Shown in pieces: positions 32,310 through 41,966 of a DNA stretch of 64,000 nucleotides. Both the position numbers and the translations under genes were made by a program. The notes under the pieces were generated by a model. The model was given only the letters and a program-made list of their open reading frames with translations. It had not been told where the DNA came from and did not search any database. The stretch covers positions 74,472,119 to 74,536,118 of the forward strand of contig CM072511.1 of the NCBI GenBank assembly GCA_036898135.1. Reading direction: 5' to 3'. Position 1 is the first letter of the stretch. The number at the start of each line of letters is the position of its first letter. The DNA comes from Oncomelania hupensis. Taxonomy: Eukaryota; Mollusca; Gastropoda; Littorinimorpha; Pomatiopsidae.

Positions 32310-32814
32310 CTGAATGAGTTGGGTGCGAGTGGTTTATGGGAGTACTAGAGATGAATTTTATAATATTTGCAGCAATTCTTCAACTATTCAGTATGTATCT
32401 AGTTAACTAATGCATAAGTTTTAAAATCTGTGATTGTCAGTGCTAGAATGATACGCAGAGTTTGATGATTGTATATTTTTCTTAAGATGCTTTATAACGT
32501 TTATAATTTTATAATCTCATGTCTAACCCATGTGTGTGTAGATGTGTGTGTGTGGGTGTGTGTGTTTGTGGGTAGGTGTTTTATTTATTTATGTTGAAGT
32601 GCAATAAGGACATGTAGTGTGATATGTATTTTAAGTTTTACAATGTGTCGGAAATGTTCTTGTTAATAAGTACATAAGCGTGATTACACGTACATGTTTA
32701 CATGTTTATAGTATTGTTACATTTTATTACCTTTTGCTGACAGCAAATCCATGCTAGAATTTCTCCTTGGAGATAATAAAGTTTTCTGAATCTGAATCTG
32801 AATCTGAATACCTT

Positions 32815-33075
32815 TTAATGAGATTTTTAAAGTCTGCAATAGTCAACAACTGTTTTAAATTTTACATCATGATGGTTTGTTTTATCACATATAGATCATA
32901 TTGTCTTGTTTTATATTTTTGGATAAATTTTATTAGTAAGACAGGTTTTATTTAGATCTTTTATCATATTTAAATGTTAACAGTTTAGTCTGATTTTGCT
33001 TAGTTTTGGTGTGGTCCTGATTCGGCTCTTGTCAGTCCACTGGACCCTATAAACACTGAATATCTATCTTTCCTG
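32815..33075 (+). mobile_element. RNase H LINE 3' end, right piece
   Basis: It continues 27482-27557: TACCTTTTAATGAGATTTTTAAAG... through GGTCCTGATTCGGCTCTTG, GGACCCTATAAACACTG and AATATCTATCT. This tail is also found at 48596-48655, 55515-55572 and 55916-55960. Confidence 0.82.
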
Positions 33076-34503
33076 TATTAGTATTAATGCAACAATTTTA
33101 TTTAAGATTTTTTCTGCACTTTTTTAATATGGAATATTTAAGTTCCATAAGGAGCATACGAGTTATTTGGGGTTTACACTTCTAACTTTATAACAAGCTC
33201 CTTTTTGCAGTAGCTGTTATGAGATGTAATAGTGTATTTTGTACAAAATTGTTACAAGCGAAAACTTAAATGTAAAATACCTGTACGCTATTCAGGTATG
33301 AAAACTTCCTCTTTTTGGCAGATCCACCGATTCTTTTTATTAATTTCTCTTTTATTTTTTAATACCGACAAAAAATCAAGGGAGAGAGATCTAAGGGGGA
33401 GACCATTTATTTATTGTTTCCTCCTGCACAAGAGGACTAACCACTGCATACAATGTGTCACAAAACTACCTCATGTAAAAGATAAGGACGTCATTCCTTA
33501 AATATGGTGCGGGCATTCATCATGACTCACAAATTTCTGACACATCTAATCTTTCTATTAATCAGCTGAAAAAATTACCAATAAAACTGCGTTTATGAAG
33601 TACACACCTCTAACCTTTAGCATGCAGCTTTTCTGTGTTTCTTTTTCCTGCCACTGTCTTTTTTAAAATGGCCTATTTCATGACACTTTAAAATATTATT
33701 ACATCAATGAAAATTATATTCCATCTCAGTGGACAACAGCTCACCACCTCTCAACACAATAAATACAATGCAAAAATATTCCCCTCCAACAATTCACAAT
33801 CATGAAAAAAAAACATAAATTATAAATACCTGTAATCTTTACAGCACAATATATATCCTCTTTCAGAGAGAAAGTCCCACCGAACCTACACATCCTGATA
33901 GGTTCTCAGCGCTTTCTAACTCTTCACTTTCCACAATAATCTAATTGATGCACTGTTGGTCAGCCAAATAGTCCTATCTTCATTAAAATTAAATTATGAA
34001 GAAAAATATCTTGTAGCCACTCATAGTTGCATGCATCTAAAAAAAACATCACTCACTTACACAGTTTTAACCCTACATTTGCTGGTGCATTCCCCCAATT
34101 TCATAAAGGCCTAAAAACTTCTTCAGAGTCTGAAGCCATAATGATTTTAAGGAAAGTGTTCTCATCCGCCATTTTGCAAAATCTGATCGCAAACCTTTTT
34201 TTTTTAATTCTCTGCAAAAAAGCCCAAAACTCTCATACATGCATTCAAAGGTTCAGCCAATTTTTCTAGGGTGCACGCTCCTGGACCTCCCTAGAGGGCT
34301 AGGTGTTTAAAATGAGATAGTGTGTCGACGGTGCAAAATTTCCATTCTCTACTAAATTTTTTGCTTTTTTCTCCCCCCCCCCCCCCCCCCTCAGTTTTCA
34401 TGCTTGGCTTTTGCTGTACCGTCCAGCACTATTAATGGGCAGGCTGCTGCAATCTCTAAAATAATAGAAACTGAAAATAAAATCACGGTATCTAATGAGG
34501 TGG
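33076..34503. other. Intron sequence with little recognisable content
   Basis: No gene supported. AT-rich. A segment at 34262-34310 (GGGTGCACGCTCCTGGACC, then CTCCCTAGAGGGCTAGG) resembles the G/C-rich right-end block of T5 and T7 and may mark another element whose ends I could not define. A poly-C run of about 20 lies at 34372-34391. Confidence 0.4.
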
Positions 34504-34824
34504 AGGCATGGTGGTCTAATGGTAGTGCTTCGGCTTGCGGATCTGAGGGTCCCGGGTTCGAGCCCTGTCCGGCTGGTTGTGTCCATGGTGTTGTGTCCCT
34601 GGGAAAGACACTTTACTCCCGTTTCCTACTCCTTCGGATGAGAGTATAAACCGAGGTCTAGTCTGTGTAGCATGCACTCCATCATAACGGACTTTAAAGA
34701 TCCTGACGATCATTTCCTAGACGGGTGAGTGCCGGTAACAAGAACACACCCAGCATTTGGCTGCAGAGTCCTCAATAAGCTGAGGGTGGCAGCCCCCAAA
34801 GAAGAAGAAGAAGAAGAAGAAGAA
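34504..34824 (+). mobile_element. tRNA-derived SINE with (AAG)n tail
   Basis: Box A-like TGGTCTAATGGTAGTGC (34512) and box B GGGTTCGAGCCC (34553) mark a tRNA-derived polymerase III promoter. A body with CCTGGGAAAGACACTTTACT, a motif type common in SINE cores, follows. The end is GGCAGCCCCCAAAG plus seven or so AAG units. No protein. It lies about 230 bp upstream of the CPEB exon, in the same orientation. Confidence 0.85.
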
Positions 34825-35049
34825 TGAAAGTTCTATATGCTGAAGGTAAATTTCTAGAAAAGAAACACATGAAAGAGCATAGAAAGCAACAACACAAGAA
34901 TGACAAAATTCCATGCTGGGCACCTCATTTTCATGTGGTGAATATTGTGAATAGATTATTAAAGAGGATACAAGACATATGGGGTTTTTCCTTCTAGTTG
35001 GTATGTTCAGGATTGCTTGCTTAAACTATGCAATTTTATTTCCTGTCAG

Positions 35050-35164
35050 GTTCAAGTACGTCCTTGGACATTAAGTGATTCAGACTTTGTAATGGATGGA
35101 TCTCAGCCCCTTGACCCTAGGAAAACAATTTTTGTGGGAGGTGTGCCACGACCACTTAGAGCGG
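35050..35164 (+). CDS. orb2: CPEB2-4/Orb2-type protein, exon with RRM1-RRM2 linker and RRM2 start
   Basis: The exon is 115 nt, between an acceptor (TTTCCTGTCAG) and a donor (GCGG|GTAAGA). It encodes VQVRPWTLSDSDFVMDG, then QPLDPRKTIFVGGVPRPL, highly characteristic of CPEB2/3/4: the linker after RRM1 and the RNP-bearing first strand of RRM2 (TIFVGGVP). It ends in phase 1, with the split Val codon completed by the exon at 48982. CPEB proteins bind U-rich elements in mRNA 3' UTRs and regulate polyadenylation and translation in the cytoplasm. Upstream exons, including most of RRM1, were not identified and may lie before the window. The symbol is by similarity to fly orb2. Confidence 0.96.
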
Positions 35165-35277
35165 GTAAGAAGACAATTTCAGGTGATCTTTATAATGTCA
35201 TTACTGGTTCAGGCATGGAAATTGTATGACCCTGCGCAAATATATGTTTTGTTTAAATTAGCGTGAAAAGGCTACAA

Positions 35278-35425
35278 GTAGGTGCCGGGGTTTCAGTATT
35301 AATGGTATCCCTATTTTCTGGAAATTTAGTGCTTTAAATTCCCACAGTCTTTCTCCTTTGTTCTTTCTCATTCCTACTCTGTTCTATCAATCTACTATTT
35401 TATCTTCTTCTTCACTAGACCAGTC
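35278..35425 (+). repeat. Rep-A copy 1, left piece
   Basis: GGTGCCGGGGTTTCAGTATTAATGG... through CTTCACTAGACCAGTC. It matches 52556-52700 and 59449-59572. It is cut at CAGTC by Gmr-A and resumes at 45621 with a second CAGTC. Confidence 0.9.
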
Positions 35426-36090
35426 TGTTACGTTGAAACGCGAATGGTGCGTATGAAATGCGCACGATGTTATGTGTGAAGCGCGTGCAATGGTAGGCTG
35501 GTGTGTGACGCGCGCGATAGATCTGTTCGTTTTATTTTGCAACGCATGCAGTAATAGAGTGTATTTATCTTTGATTTGATTTTGCGTTGTTATTAGTAGA
35601 GGCTTTGTGTAACGTTAGTGTTTTTAGTTGGTCGATATTGTTTGAGAATTTTCGGGAATTAGTTGTTTACTATCGATCGAAGCGTGTGGATTGTTCTGTT
35701 GGTTACCATGGAAGCTTCCATTCCAAATGGGGTTGTATGACGTGAGTCACGTGATGATGAAATTAATTTTGATTGGTTGTGGTGTTTTATCTAGGATTAT
35801 TCTCGTTTGTTCCCGTGTATGTAGAGACTATATAAGCGCCGCACTGTTAAAAAAGTAGAGAGAAGTTGTTGATAGTGAGTTGAAAGCAAAAAGTTGAAAG
35901 TTGAAAGTGATTGTATGCAGTGTTGATGTGTGCTGAATAAAAGTGGAAAACTTCATACGAAGACTCAGTGACTTGTATGCTGATTGAGCAGTGGATAAAC
36001 GAATCTGAGTTACACCTTATCAGGAATTCAGCATTGGGGCTGAATCAGATACTGATAAAGAAAATCACCATCATCAAACAGAGTGTAACA
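35426..36090 (+). repeat. Gmr-A 5' LTR
   Basis: 665 bp, TGTTAC...GTAACA. It includes a TATA box and a poly(A) signal (annotated separately). Confidence 0.96.
35829..35941 (+). promoter_or_regulatory. Gmr-A LTR promoter and poly(A) signal
   Basis: TATATAAG at 35829-35836 and AATAAA at 35936-35941 are spaced as expected for the start of transcription and the 3' processing signal within one LTR (a short R region). The same pair is present in the 3' LTR near 45352 and 45460. Confidence 0.75.
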
Positions 36091-36093
36091 TTT

Positions 36094-36111
36094 TGGGGGT
36101 CAAGCCGCGAT
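36094..36111 (+). promoter_or_regulatory. Gmr-A primer-binding site candidate
   Basis: TGGGGGTCAAGCCGCGAT lies three bases after the LTR and begins with TGG, as expected for pairing with a tRNA 3' CCA end. The tRNA was not identified. Confidence 0.5.
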
Positions 36112-36563
36112 CCACGTCATAGCCAAGGGTTCAACTGCTACAACAAGCGAGTCAACGTTACGAGAGGCAGTCATCGAGGGTAGCCGCCAACGAGTTGCGT
36201 CGAGAGGGGCCAACATACTGGGACTACATCACCGATAGGTTTGGGTTGACTGCAAGGGCGTGTAGTCGCTGAAGAGTTGCTTCGTGAGCGAACAACAGAT
36301 CGGGACTACGTGGCTGCCGTAAGACTACGTCGAGGGACAGTCTCGGAGCTACATCGCCAGTATTAGAGAGAGCGACGAGCGGAGTCGCGTCTACTTCAGC
36401 ACAGGAGCGTGTACATCAACACCAGCGTGGTGCAGCGTCGCATACGACGAGGACAGAGGGGCCTGCGTCAGCGAAAGCGACTAGTGGCAAGCATCAGCGC
36501 TACTGCAGAAAGCGTGCTGTTCTAGAACAGTCTAGAGGTACAGCACAGCCAAGAACTTTCCAG

Positions 36564-36945
36564 AAAAGCATCAAGATGGCGGACCTCTGGCAAAAAGGGG
36601 TTGAACTAAATCTAAAAGGCAAACAGCTGAGGAGTACCTCAAATTCCAGGAGAGTTATGGCATCAAGAAAGAGAATTAGGGGAACAGCGTCGGCGTGACG
36701 AGATGGAAGAGAGACGATTAGAAGCTGAGCGTCAATACCAGCTAGAGTTGGCGCGTATCCAAAACAATCAGCATGCGCCACAAGTTATCAGTGACAACAA
36801 AGCTCCAAAATTGCCAGCGTTTGTCGATGGGAAGGACCAGATCGACAGTTATTTGGCGAGATTTGAAAGGTTTGCCAAAAAGCTCTAACTGGCAACCTCA
36901 AGACTGGCTTCGACTAAGTGCACTTCTGACCAAGCACTCCAGAAG
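36564..36945 (+). repeat. Partial tandem duplication of the gag start in Gmr-A
   Basis: The region from AAGCATCAAGATGGC to the GACTAAGTGCACTTCTGAC segment is present twice, at 36564-36945 and from 36946 onward. The first copy is shorter in the coiled-coil region and frameshifted (stop near 36888), so it cannot produce Gag; the second is the start of the functional frame. Confidence 0.88.
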
Positions 36946-36952
36946 CATCAAG

Positions 36953-39900
36953 ATGGCTGACTTCTGGCAGAAAGGGGTTGAACTGAATCTAAAAGGCAAA
37001 CAGCTGACGGAGTACGTCAAATCTCAAGAGAGAATATGGCGTGAAGAAAGGGAAATAGAATTAGAACAGAAGCGTCTAGAATTAGAAGAACAGCGACGCC
37101 GAGAAGAAAAGGAAGAACAGCGTCAACGGGAAGAAAAAGAAGAGCAACGTCGTCGAGAAGAAAGAGAAGTAGAAGAACAGCGACGCCGAGAAGAAAGAGA
37201 GGAAAGAGAGGCTGAACGTCAATACCAGCTAGAGTTGGCGCGTATCCAAAACAATCAGCATGCGCCACAAGTTATCAGTGACAACAAAGCTCCAAAATTG
37301 CCAGCGTTTGTCGACGGGAAGGACCAGATCGACAGTTATTTGGCGAGATTTGAAAGGTTTGCCAAAAGCTCTAACTGGCAACCTCAAGACTGGGCGATTC
37401 GACTAAGTGCACTTCTGACGGGGCAAGCACTCGACATCTACACCAGATTGTCGGACGATGACGCTAAAGACTACGACGTCTTGAAAGAGGCCCTATTGCA
37501 GTGCTACAACTTTACAGAGAAGGGCTACCGTAAACGCTTCCGTGAATGCCGGCCTAAGTCAGACGAGACGCCAAAGCAGTTTGTGGAGCGCCTGTCGTCA
37601 TATCTACACAAGTGGGTGGAGTTATCAGGCGAAAGGAAGTCTTACGACAGTCTCCATGACCTGATCGTGAAGGAACAATTTCTCAATGCCTGTCACAAGG
37701 ACCTAGCGACCCACTTAGAAGAACAAAAGCTGCAGACGCTTAAAGATGTGACTGAGGCTGCTGAAAGATATCTCATCGCTCATGGGAAGACCCTGGGGCC
37801 ACCCAGCGCGACGAAACATTTTCAGAAGACTGGAAACCATGTGAACCAGATCCAAGGGAGCCAGACGAACCAGAAACAGACGGACTCCACGCCTCCTCCC
37901 TGGGAAGGGCATTCAAGAGGCTGTTTTACCTGCAACGCTACAGACCACAGGGCGGCTAACTGTCCTCAAAACAAAAGTAGCGGACAGCGGAGCAGTACGG
38001 ACAATTCAGCGGCGGGCAACCGGCAGAGGCGGTTCTCCAATCAACGGCAAAACAGTAGATCTGACCATCAAGTGTGCGGCGGGAGCGTCATTCTTCCGTG
38101 TGAGACCAAGCGCACAGCTACTCCTGCGGACGTGCAAGAGTGCATGACCGATGGCCAACTTCTCCTTGCCAACGGAAAATCCATCCCTGTTGTCGCCAGC
38201 GCAGCTGTGACCGTCCAGAACATGCCTGTTTCCAAGGGACGCGTCGGAAATCATGAAGTGACTGTTTTAAGAGACTCTGGCTGCAGTGGGGTCATCGTCA
38301 GAGAAGACCTAATCGCTAAAGAACAGTTCACTGGCGATTCAAAATGGACACTTATGGCCGACAGCAAATGTGTGAGAGCGCCAGTTGCGAAGATTCATGT
38401 CAACACCCCTTTCTACATAGGCGAAGTAGAAGCGGTTTGCCTGAAAAAGCCGCTATACGATTTGATGATCGGGAATATCGACGGCGCGAGACGACCCGAC
38501 GACCCCGATCCAGAGTGGAGTCCTGCCTCAACCCAACGCGTCGAAGTTGTGGAGGAGGATCCATTGCCGTTTCCCGATGGAGACCTTACAGAGCTGCTAC
38601 GGGACAATGTGGTTACTCCGGCTCAGCCCTGCCGACCAGAGATCGTCGGTGCTGTCACTACCAGGGCCCAGGCCAAGAGAGACAAGACGTCTACGCCACT
38701 GAAGGTCGCCGACAACTCCAAAGCTGCCATCGTGGACAGAGATAAACTGATCCAGCTCCAGGAAGCTGATAGCACTTTAAACAAGTACAGGAACCGCCAA
38801 GACCACGTGACCAAAGGCAGTGGTACAGTCTATTTTGAGGTGAAGGCTAAGATCCTGTACCGAATCTTCCAGCACCCGAGGGTCAACAGAGGGAAACCAC
38901 TACGTCAAGTATTGGTACCGTTACCCCTAAGGCGCCAGGTAATGGAAGTAGCGCATGACTCAATCATGGGAGGTCACCTAGGTATCAAGAAGACGTCGGA
39001 TAGAATCCAGGCGGTGTTCTACTGGCCAGGACTTCATGCAGACGTCAGCCGTTTCTGCCGATCATGTGACATTTGCCAGAAGACCATACCTCGAGGAAGG
39101 GTCCCGAAAGTGCCTATGCAGAGGATGCCTCTGATCGACCGACCTTTCAAGAGGGTGGCCTTAGACTTAATCGGCGAAATAAGACCTCCGAGTGAAGAAG
39201 GCCATCGGTGGGTACTGACTTTAGTGGACTATGCGACTCGGTACCCAGAAGCAGTGCCTCTGAAGAAGATTGACACTGAAACTGTAGCAGAGGCACTGGT
39301 GGACATGTTCAGTAGACTTGGAGTACCTGAAGAAATTCTGACAGACCTCGGGACGCAGTTCGTCTCTGACTGCATGAAGGAGGTCAACAGACTGCTGAGC
39401 ATCCGGCATTTGACTACGACACCCTACCATCCGATGTGCAACGGGCTTGTCGAAAAGTTCAATGCTACGCTGAAGTCCACCCTGAAGAAACTGTGCAGCG
39501 AGCAGCCCAGACAATGGCATCGCTACATCAACGCCTTACTTTTCGCCTACAGAGAAGTGCCGCAGGAGTCCACCGGCTTTTCTCCGTTCGAGCTGTTGTA
39601 CGGAAGAACCATCCGAGGGCCGATGCACATCCTGAAAGAACTGTGGACGAAAGAAGTAGACACCCCAGAGGTGAAGAACAGCTACCAGTACGTGTTTGAG
39701 CTACGGGAGAAGCTGGAGCAGACTCTCGAGATAGCCAGAGAAAACCTGAAGAAGTCCCAGGACTGTGGAAAGCACTACTATGACCGTAGGGCTGTGAACA
39801 GGAAGTTTAAACCTGGCAACAAAGTGCTGGTGCTGCTACCTACTGATCATAATAAGTTGCTGATGCAGTGGAAAGGCCCGTACGAAGTGGAGACCGTGGT

Positions 39901-40495
39901 GGGAATCAACGACTTCAAGGTGAAGGTCGGCCAGCATTCCAAGATATACCACGCCAACCTCCTTAAGCTGTACGTGGAAAGGCCATCAGAGACTGTGCAC
40001 GCAACCACAGCAGCTGTGACCGACGACAGCTTTGACAGCGAAGAACTGTTGGAACTGGGAGACTTCCACAGCAAAGAAGGCATCGATGATGTTAAGCTAG
40101 GACCAAGCTTGACGGAAGGTCAAAAGATGGAGCTCAAGGACCTTATGGGCGAGTTTCCCCACAACTTCAGCGATGTCCCTGGCTCTACATCTTTGGTCGA
40201 ACACGAAGTCCACCTCACTTTGAATATCCCTGTTCCATCCAAGCCCTTCCCGATCCCTTTCAAGGCCCGTGAATCCTTGAAGAAAGACATCGATGAGATG
40301 CTGAAGATGGGCATCATCAGGGAGTCCAGTTCCCCCTACGCGTCCCCTGTCGTGGTCGTGAAGAAAGAAGGATGGGGAGCAACAGAGTATGCATCGACTA
40401 CAGGAAGGTTAATAAGATCACCGTCTTCGACCCTGAGCCGATGCCTACCGCAGCAGACCTCTTCCGCCAATTATCGGGGAGTAAAATCTTCTTGA
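36953..40495 (+). CDS. Gmr-A Gag-protease-integrase-RT(start) polyprotein
   Basis: Start at ATG 36953, in frame with upstream duplicated sequence but at the MADFWQKGVEL start. 1180 codons. Residues about 25-90: Glu/Arg-rich coiled coil. About 110-190: capsid (SYLARFERFAKSSNW). About 190-278: SCAN-like (YRKRFRECRP, DLIVKEQFLNAC). 324-337: zinc knuckle CFTCNATDHRAANC. D441: protease DSG. 668-708: integrase HHCC finger. D738, D798 and E834: integrase triad with 35 residues between the last two. Then WKGPYEV (GPY/F), then LVEHEVHLTLNIPVPSKPFP and SPYASPVVVVKK, the beginning of the reverse transcriptase. There a one-base shift ends the frame; the enzyme continues in the next entry. Integrase precedes RT, opposite to most Ty3/Gypsy elements. 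Confidence 0.93.
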   Translation: MADFWQKGVELNLKGKQLTEYVKSQERIWREEREIELEQKRLELEEQRRREEKEEQRQREEKEEQRRREEREVEEQRRREEREEREAERQYQLELARIQNNQHAPQVISDNKAPKLPAFVDGKDQIDSYLARFERFAKSSNWQPQDWAIRLSALLTGQALDIYTRLSDDDAKDYDVLKEALLQCYNFTEKGYRKRFRECRPKSDETPKQFVERLSSYLHKWVELSGERKSYDSLHDLIVKEQFLNACHKDLATHLEEQKLQTLKDVTEAAERYLIAHGKTLGPPSATKHFQKTGNHVNQIQGSQTNQKQTDSTPPPWEGHSRGCFTCNATDHRAANCPQNKSSGQRSSTDNSAAGNRQRRFSNQRQNSRSDHQVCGGSVILPCETKRTATPADVQECMTDGQLLLANGKSIPVVASAAVTVQNMPVSKGRVGNHEVTVLRDSGCSGVIVREDLIAKEQFTGDSKWTLMADSKCVRAPVAKIHVNTPFYIGEVEAVCLKKPLYDLMIGNIDGARRPDDPDPEWSPASTQRVEVVEEDPLPFPDGDLTELLRDNVVTPAQPCRPEIVGAVTTRAQAKRDKTSTPLKVADNSKAAIVDRDKLIQLQEADSTLNKYRNRQDHVTKGSGTVYFEVKAKILYRIFQHPRVNRGKPLRQVLVPLPLRRQVMEVAHDSIMGGHLGIKKTSDRIQAVFYWPGLHADVSRFCRSCDICQKTIPRGRVPKVPMQRMPLIDRPFKRVALDLIGEIRPPSEEGHRWVLTLVDYATRYPEAVPLKKIDTETVAEALVDMFSRLGVPEEILTDLGTQFVSDCMKEVNRLLSIRHLTTTPYHPMCNGLVEKFNATLKSTLKKLCSEQPRQWHRYINALLFAYREVPQESTGFSPFELLYGRTIRGPMHILKELWTKEVDTPEVKNSYQYVFELREKLEQTLEIARENLKKSQDCGKHYYDRRAVNRKFKPGNKVLVLLPTDHNKLLMQWKGPYEVETVVGINDFKVKVGQHSKIYHANLLKLYVERPSETVHATTAAVTDDSFDSEELLELGDFHSKEGIDDVKLGPSLTEGQKMELKDLMGEFPHNFSDVPGSTSLVEHEVHLTLNIPVPSKPFPIPFKARESLKKDIDEMLKMGIIRESSSPYASPVVVVKKEGWGATEYASTTGRLIRSPSSTLSRCLPQQTSSANYRGVKSS

Positions 40496-41487
40496 AGATT
40501 GACCTCAGCAAAGGTTATTGGCAAGTCCCCGTGCGTCAACAGGACATACCAAAGACTGCTTTCATAACTCCTGATGGGACGTACGAGTGCCTAAGGATGC
40601 CCTTTGGCATGGTCAACAGCGGAGCTACCCTGAAGAGAGGAATGAGGAAGATGCTCAATGGGATGGACAACGTCGTGTGTTACTGGGACGACCTGCTAGT
40701 CCACACTCGCACCTGGGAAGAGCATCTGCAGACCTTGAGGGAGCTGTTTCACCGTCTAACAGAAGCTAACCTGACCGTGAGACCCAGTAAGTGCATTCTG
40801 GGGACTGACAACGTAGACTTTATCGGCCATTCGCTGAAAGCAGGACAAAAGGGGCTTCTACTAGAAAACGTCACCAAGATTCTGAACGCTCCACGTCCCC
40901 AAACCAAGAAGCAGGTGCGATCGTTCTTGGGGTTGGCTGGATATTATAGGGAGTTTGTACCAAACTACTCCGCCATCACAGCACCCTTGTCGGACCTGGT
41001 GCGGAAAGGCTGTCCAAACCAAGTGCAGTGGGGACCGTCTCAGGAGAAGGCATACCAGACTGTGCGCGACCTCCTTTCGAAGGATCCGGTGCTACGACTG
41101 CCTGACACTTCCAAGGAATTCGTCTTAAGAACAGACGCAGCGGACGAAGGCATCGGCGCCATACTGATGCAAGAACACGAAGGGAAACTATTTCCGGTCA
41201 GTTACGCCAGCAAGAAGCTGTCCAGGGCTGAGAAAAATTACTCGACCATGGAGAAAGAGTGCCTTGCCATCATATGGGGAATCCGGAAGTTCGAACTGTA
41301 CCTTCAAGGAGTGAAGTTCGTGCTGCAGACTGATCACAAGCCGTTAACTTACTTGAACTCTGCCAAGTTTGTGAACAGTCGCATCATGAGATGGGCTATG
41401 TACTTGCAGAACTTTAACATGCGAGTAGAATCTATCAAAGGATCAGACAATCTTGGTGCGGACTTTCTCAGCAGAGTATGTGAGTAA
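40372..41487 (+). CDS. Gmr-A reverse transcriptase and RNase H, -1 frame
   Basis: Overlaps the previous frame. RVCIDYRKVNKITVFDPEP, then FLKIDLSKGYWQVPV (first catalytic Asp), FGMVNSGATLKR, VVCYWDDLLVHT (catalytic pair; Trp in place of the usual Leu/Ile/Val), FLGLAGYYREFVPNY, then RNase H: FVLRTDAADEGIGAIL, MEKECLAIIWGIRKFELYL, FVLQTDHKPLTYL and GSDNLGADFLSR. All catalytic positions are kept. The shift lies inside the RT domain (near 40360-40375), where a programmed frameshift would be unusual, so I infer a one-base deletion that inactivates this copy. The ATG at 40372 is probably not used as a start. Confidence 0.92.
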   Translation: MGSNRVCIDYRKVNKITVFDPEPMPTAADLFRQLSGSKIFLKIDLSKGYWQVPVRQQDIPKTAFITPDGTYECLRMPFGMVNSGATLKRGMRKMLNGMDNVVCYWDDLLVHTRTWEEHLQTLRELFHRLTEANLTVRPSKCILGTDNVDFIGHSLKAGQKGLLLENVTKILNAPRPQTKKQVRSFLGLAGYYREFVPNYSAITAPLSDLVRKGCPNQVQWGPSQEKAYQTVRDLLSKDPVLRLPDTSKEFVLRTDAADEGIGAILMQEHEGKLFPVSYASKKLSRAEKNYSTMEKECLAIIWGIRKFELYLQGVKFVLQTDHKPLTYLNSAKFVNSRIMRWAMYLQNFNMRVESIKGSDNLGADFLSRVCE

Positions 41488-41589
41488 AGAACAATGACAG
41501 TATCCAGAAAGACTGAAATAAGTTCTAATTTCTGATTTTGTTTGTGCATTACGTTTCAACGTTGTTGAAAGAAATTAGGTAAATTTCTT

Positions 41590-41606
41590 CTTGAGTGGGG
41601 GGGTTA
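41590..41606 (+). promoter_or_regulatory. Gmr-A polypurine tract
   Basis: GAGTGGGGGGG, just before the 3' LTR, is the expected primer for plus-strand DNA synthesis. Confidence 0.75.
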
Positions 41607-41966
41607 TGTTACGTTGAAACGCGAAGGGTGCGTATGAAATGCGCACGATGTTATGTGTGAAGCGCGTGCAATGGTAGGCTGGTGTGTGACGCGCGCGATA
41701 GATCTGTTTGTTTTATTTTGCAACGCATGCAGTAATAGAGTGTATTTATCTTTGATTTGATTTTGCGTTGTTATTAGTAGAGGCTTTGTGTAACGTTAGT
41801 GTTTTTAGTTGGTCGATATTGTTTGAGAATTTTCGGGAATCAGTTGTTTACTATCGATCGAAGCGTGTGGATTGTTCTGTTGGTTACCATGGAAGCTTCC
41901 ATTCCAAATGGGGTTGTATGACGTGAGTCACGTGATGAAATTAATTTTGATTGGTTGTGGTGTTTT

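Larger units (their letters stand above)
27558..32814 (+). mobile_element. Rex/CR1-like LINE, near full length, carrying a hAT insertion
   Basis: Inserted within the RNase H LINE tail: the host repeat stops at GGTTTGA near 27557 and resumes with TACCTTTTAATG at 32815, adjacent in the copy at 55340. Starting with GAGGGGCGCTCACTC, it has a 5' UTR of about 130 bp, an ORF with endonuclease and reverse transcriptase, a 3' UTR and a (TCTGAA)n tail. The 1612-bp hAT element 28295-29906 splits the endonuclease. Excluding that, the LINE is about 3.6 kb. The clade is uncertain among Rex1, L2 and CR1. Confidence 0.85.

Noticed and set aside
33076..34503. Upstream CPEB RRM1 exons
   Set aside because: I looked for the expected RRM1 motifs but found none; they may be before the window or missed by eye.
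34504..34580. A functional tRNA gene
   Set aside because: Boxes A and B are present, but no complete cloverleaf was drawn and the sequence continues into a SINE body with an (AAG)n tail.
37017..37268. Hydrophobic antisense protein opposite the Gmr-A coiled coil
   Set aside because: Leu/Phe-rich sequence arises from reading Glu/Arg codons backwards.
41488..41606. An envelope gene after Gmr-A RNase H
   Set aside because: The space to the 3' LTR is only about 120 bp; no env-like frame exists in either Gmr-A or Gmr-B.
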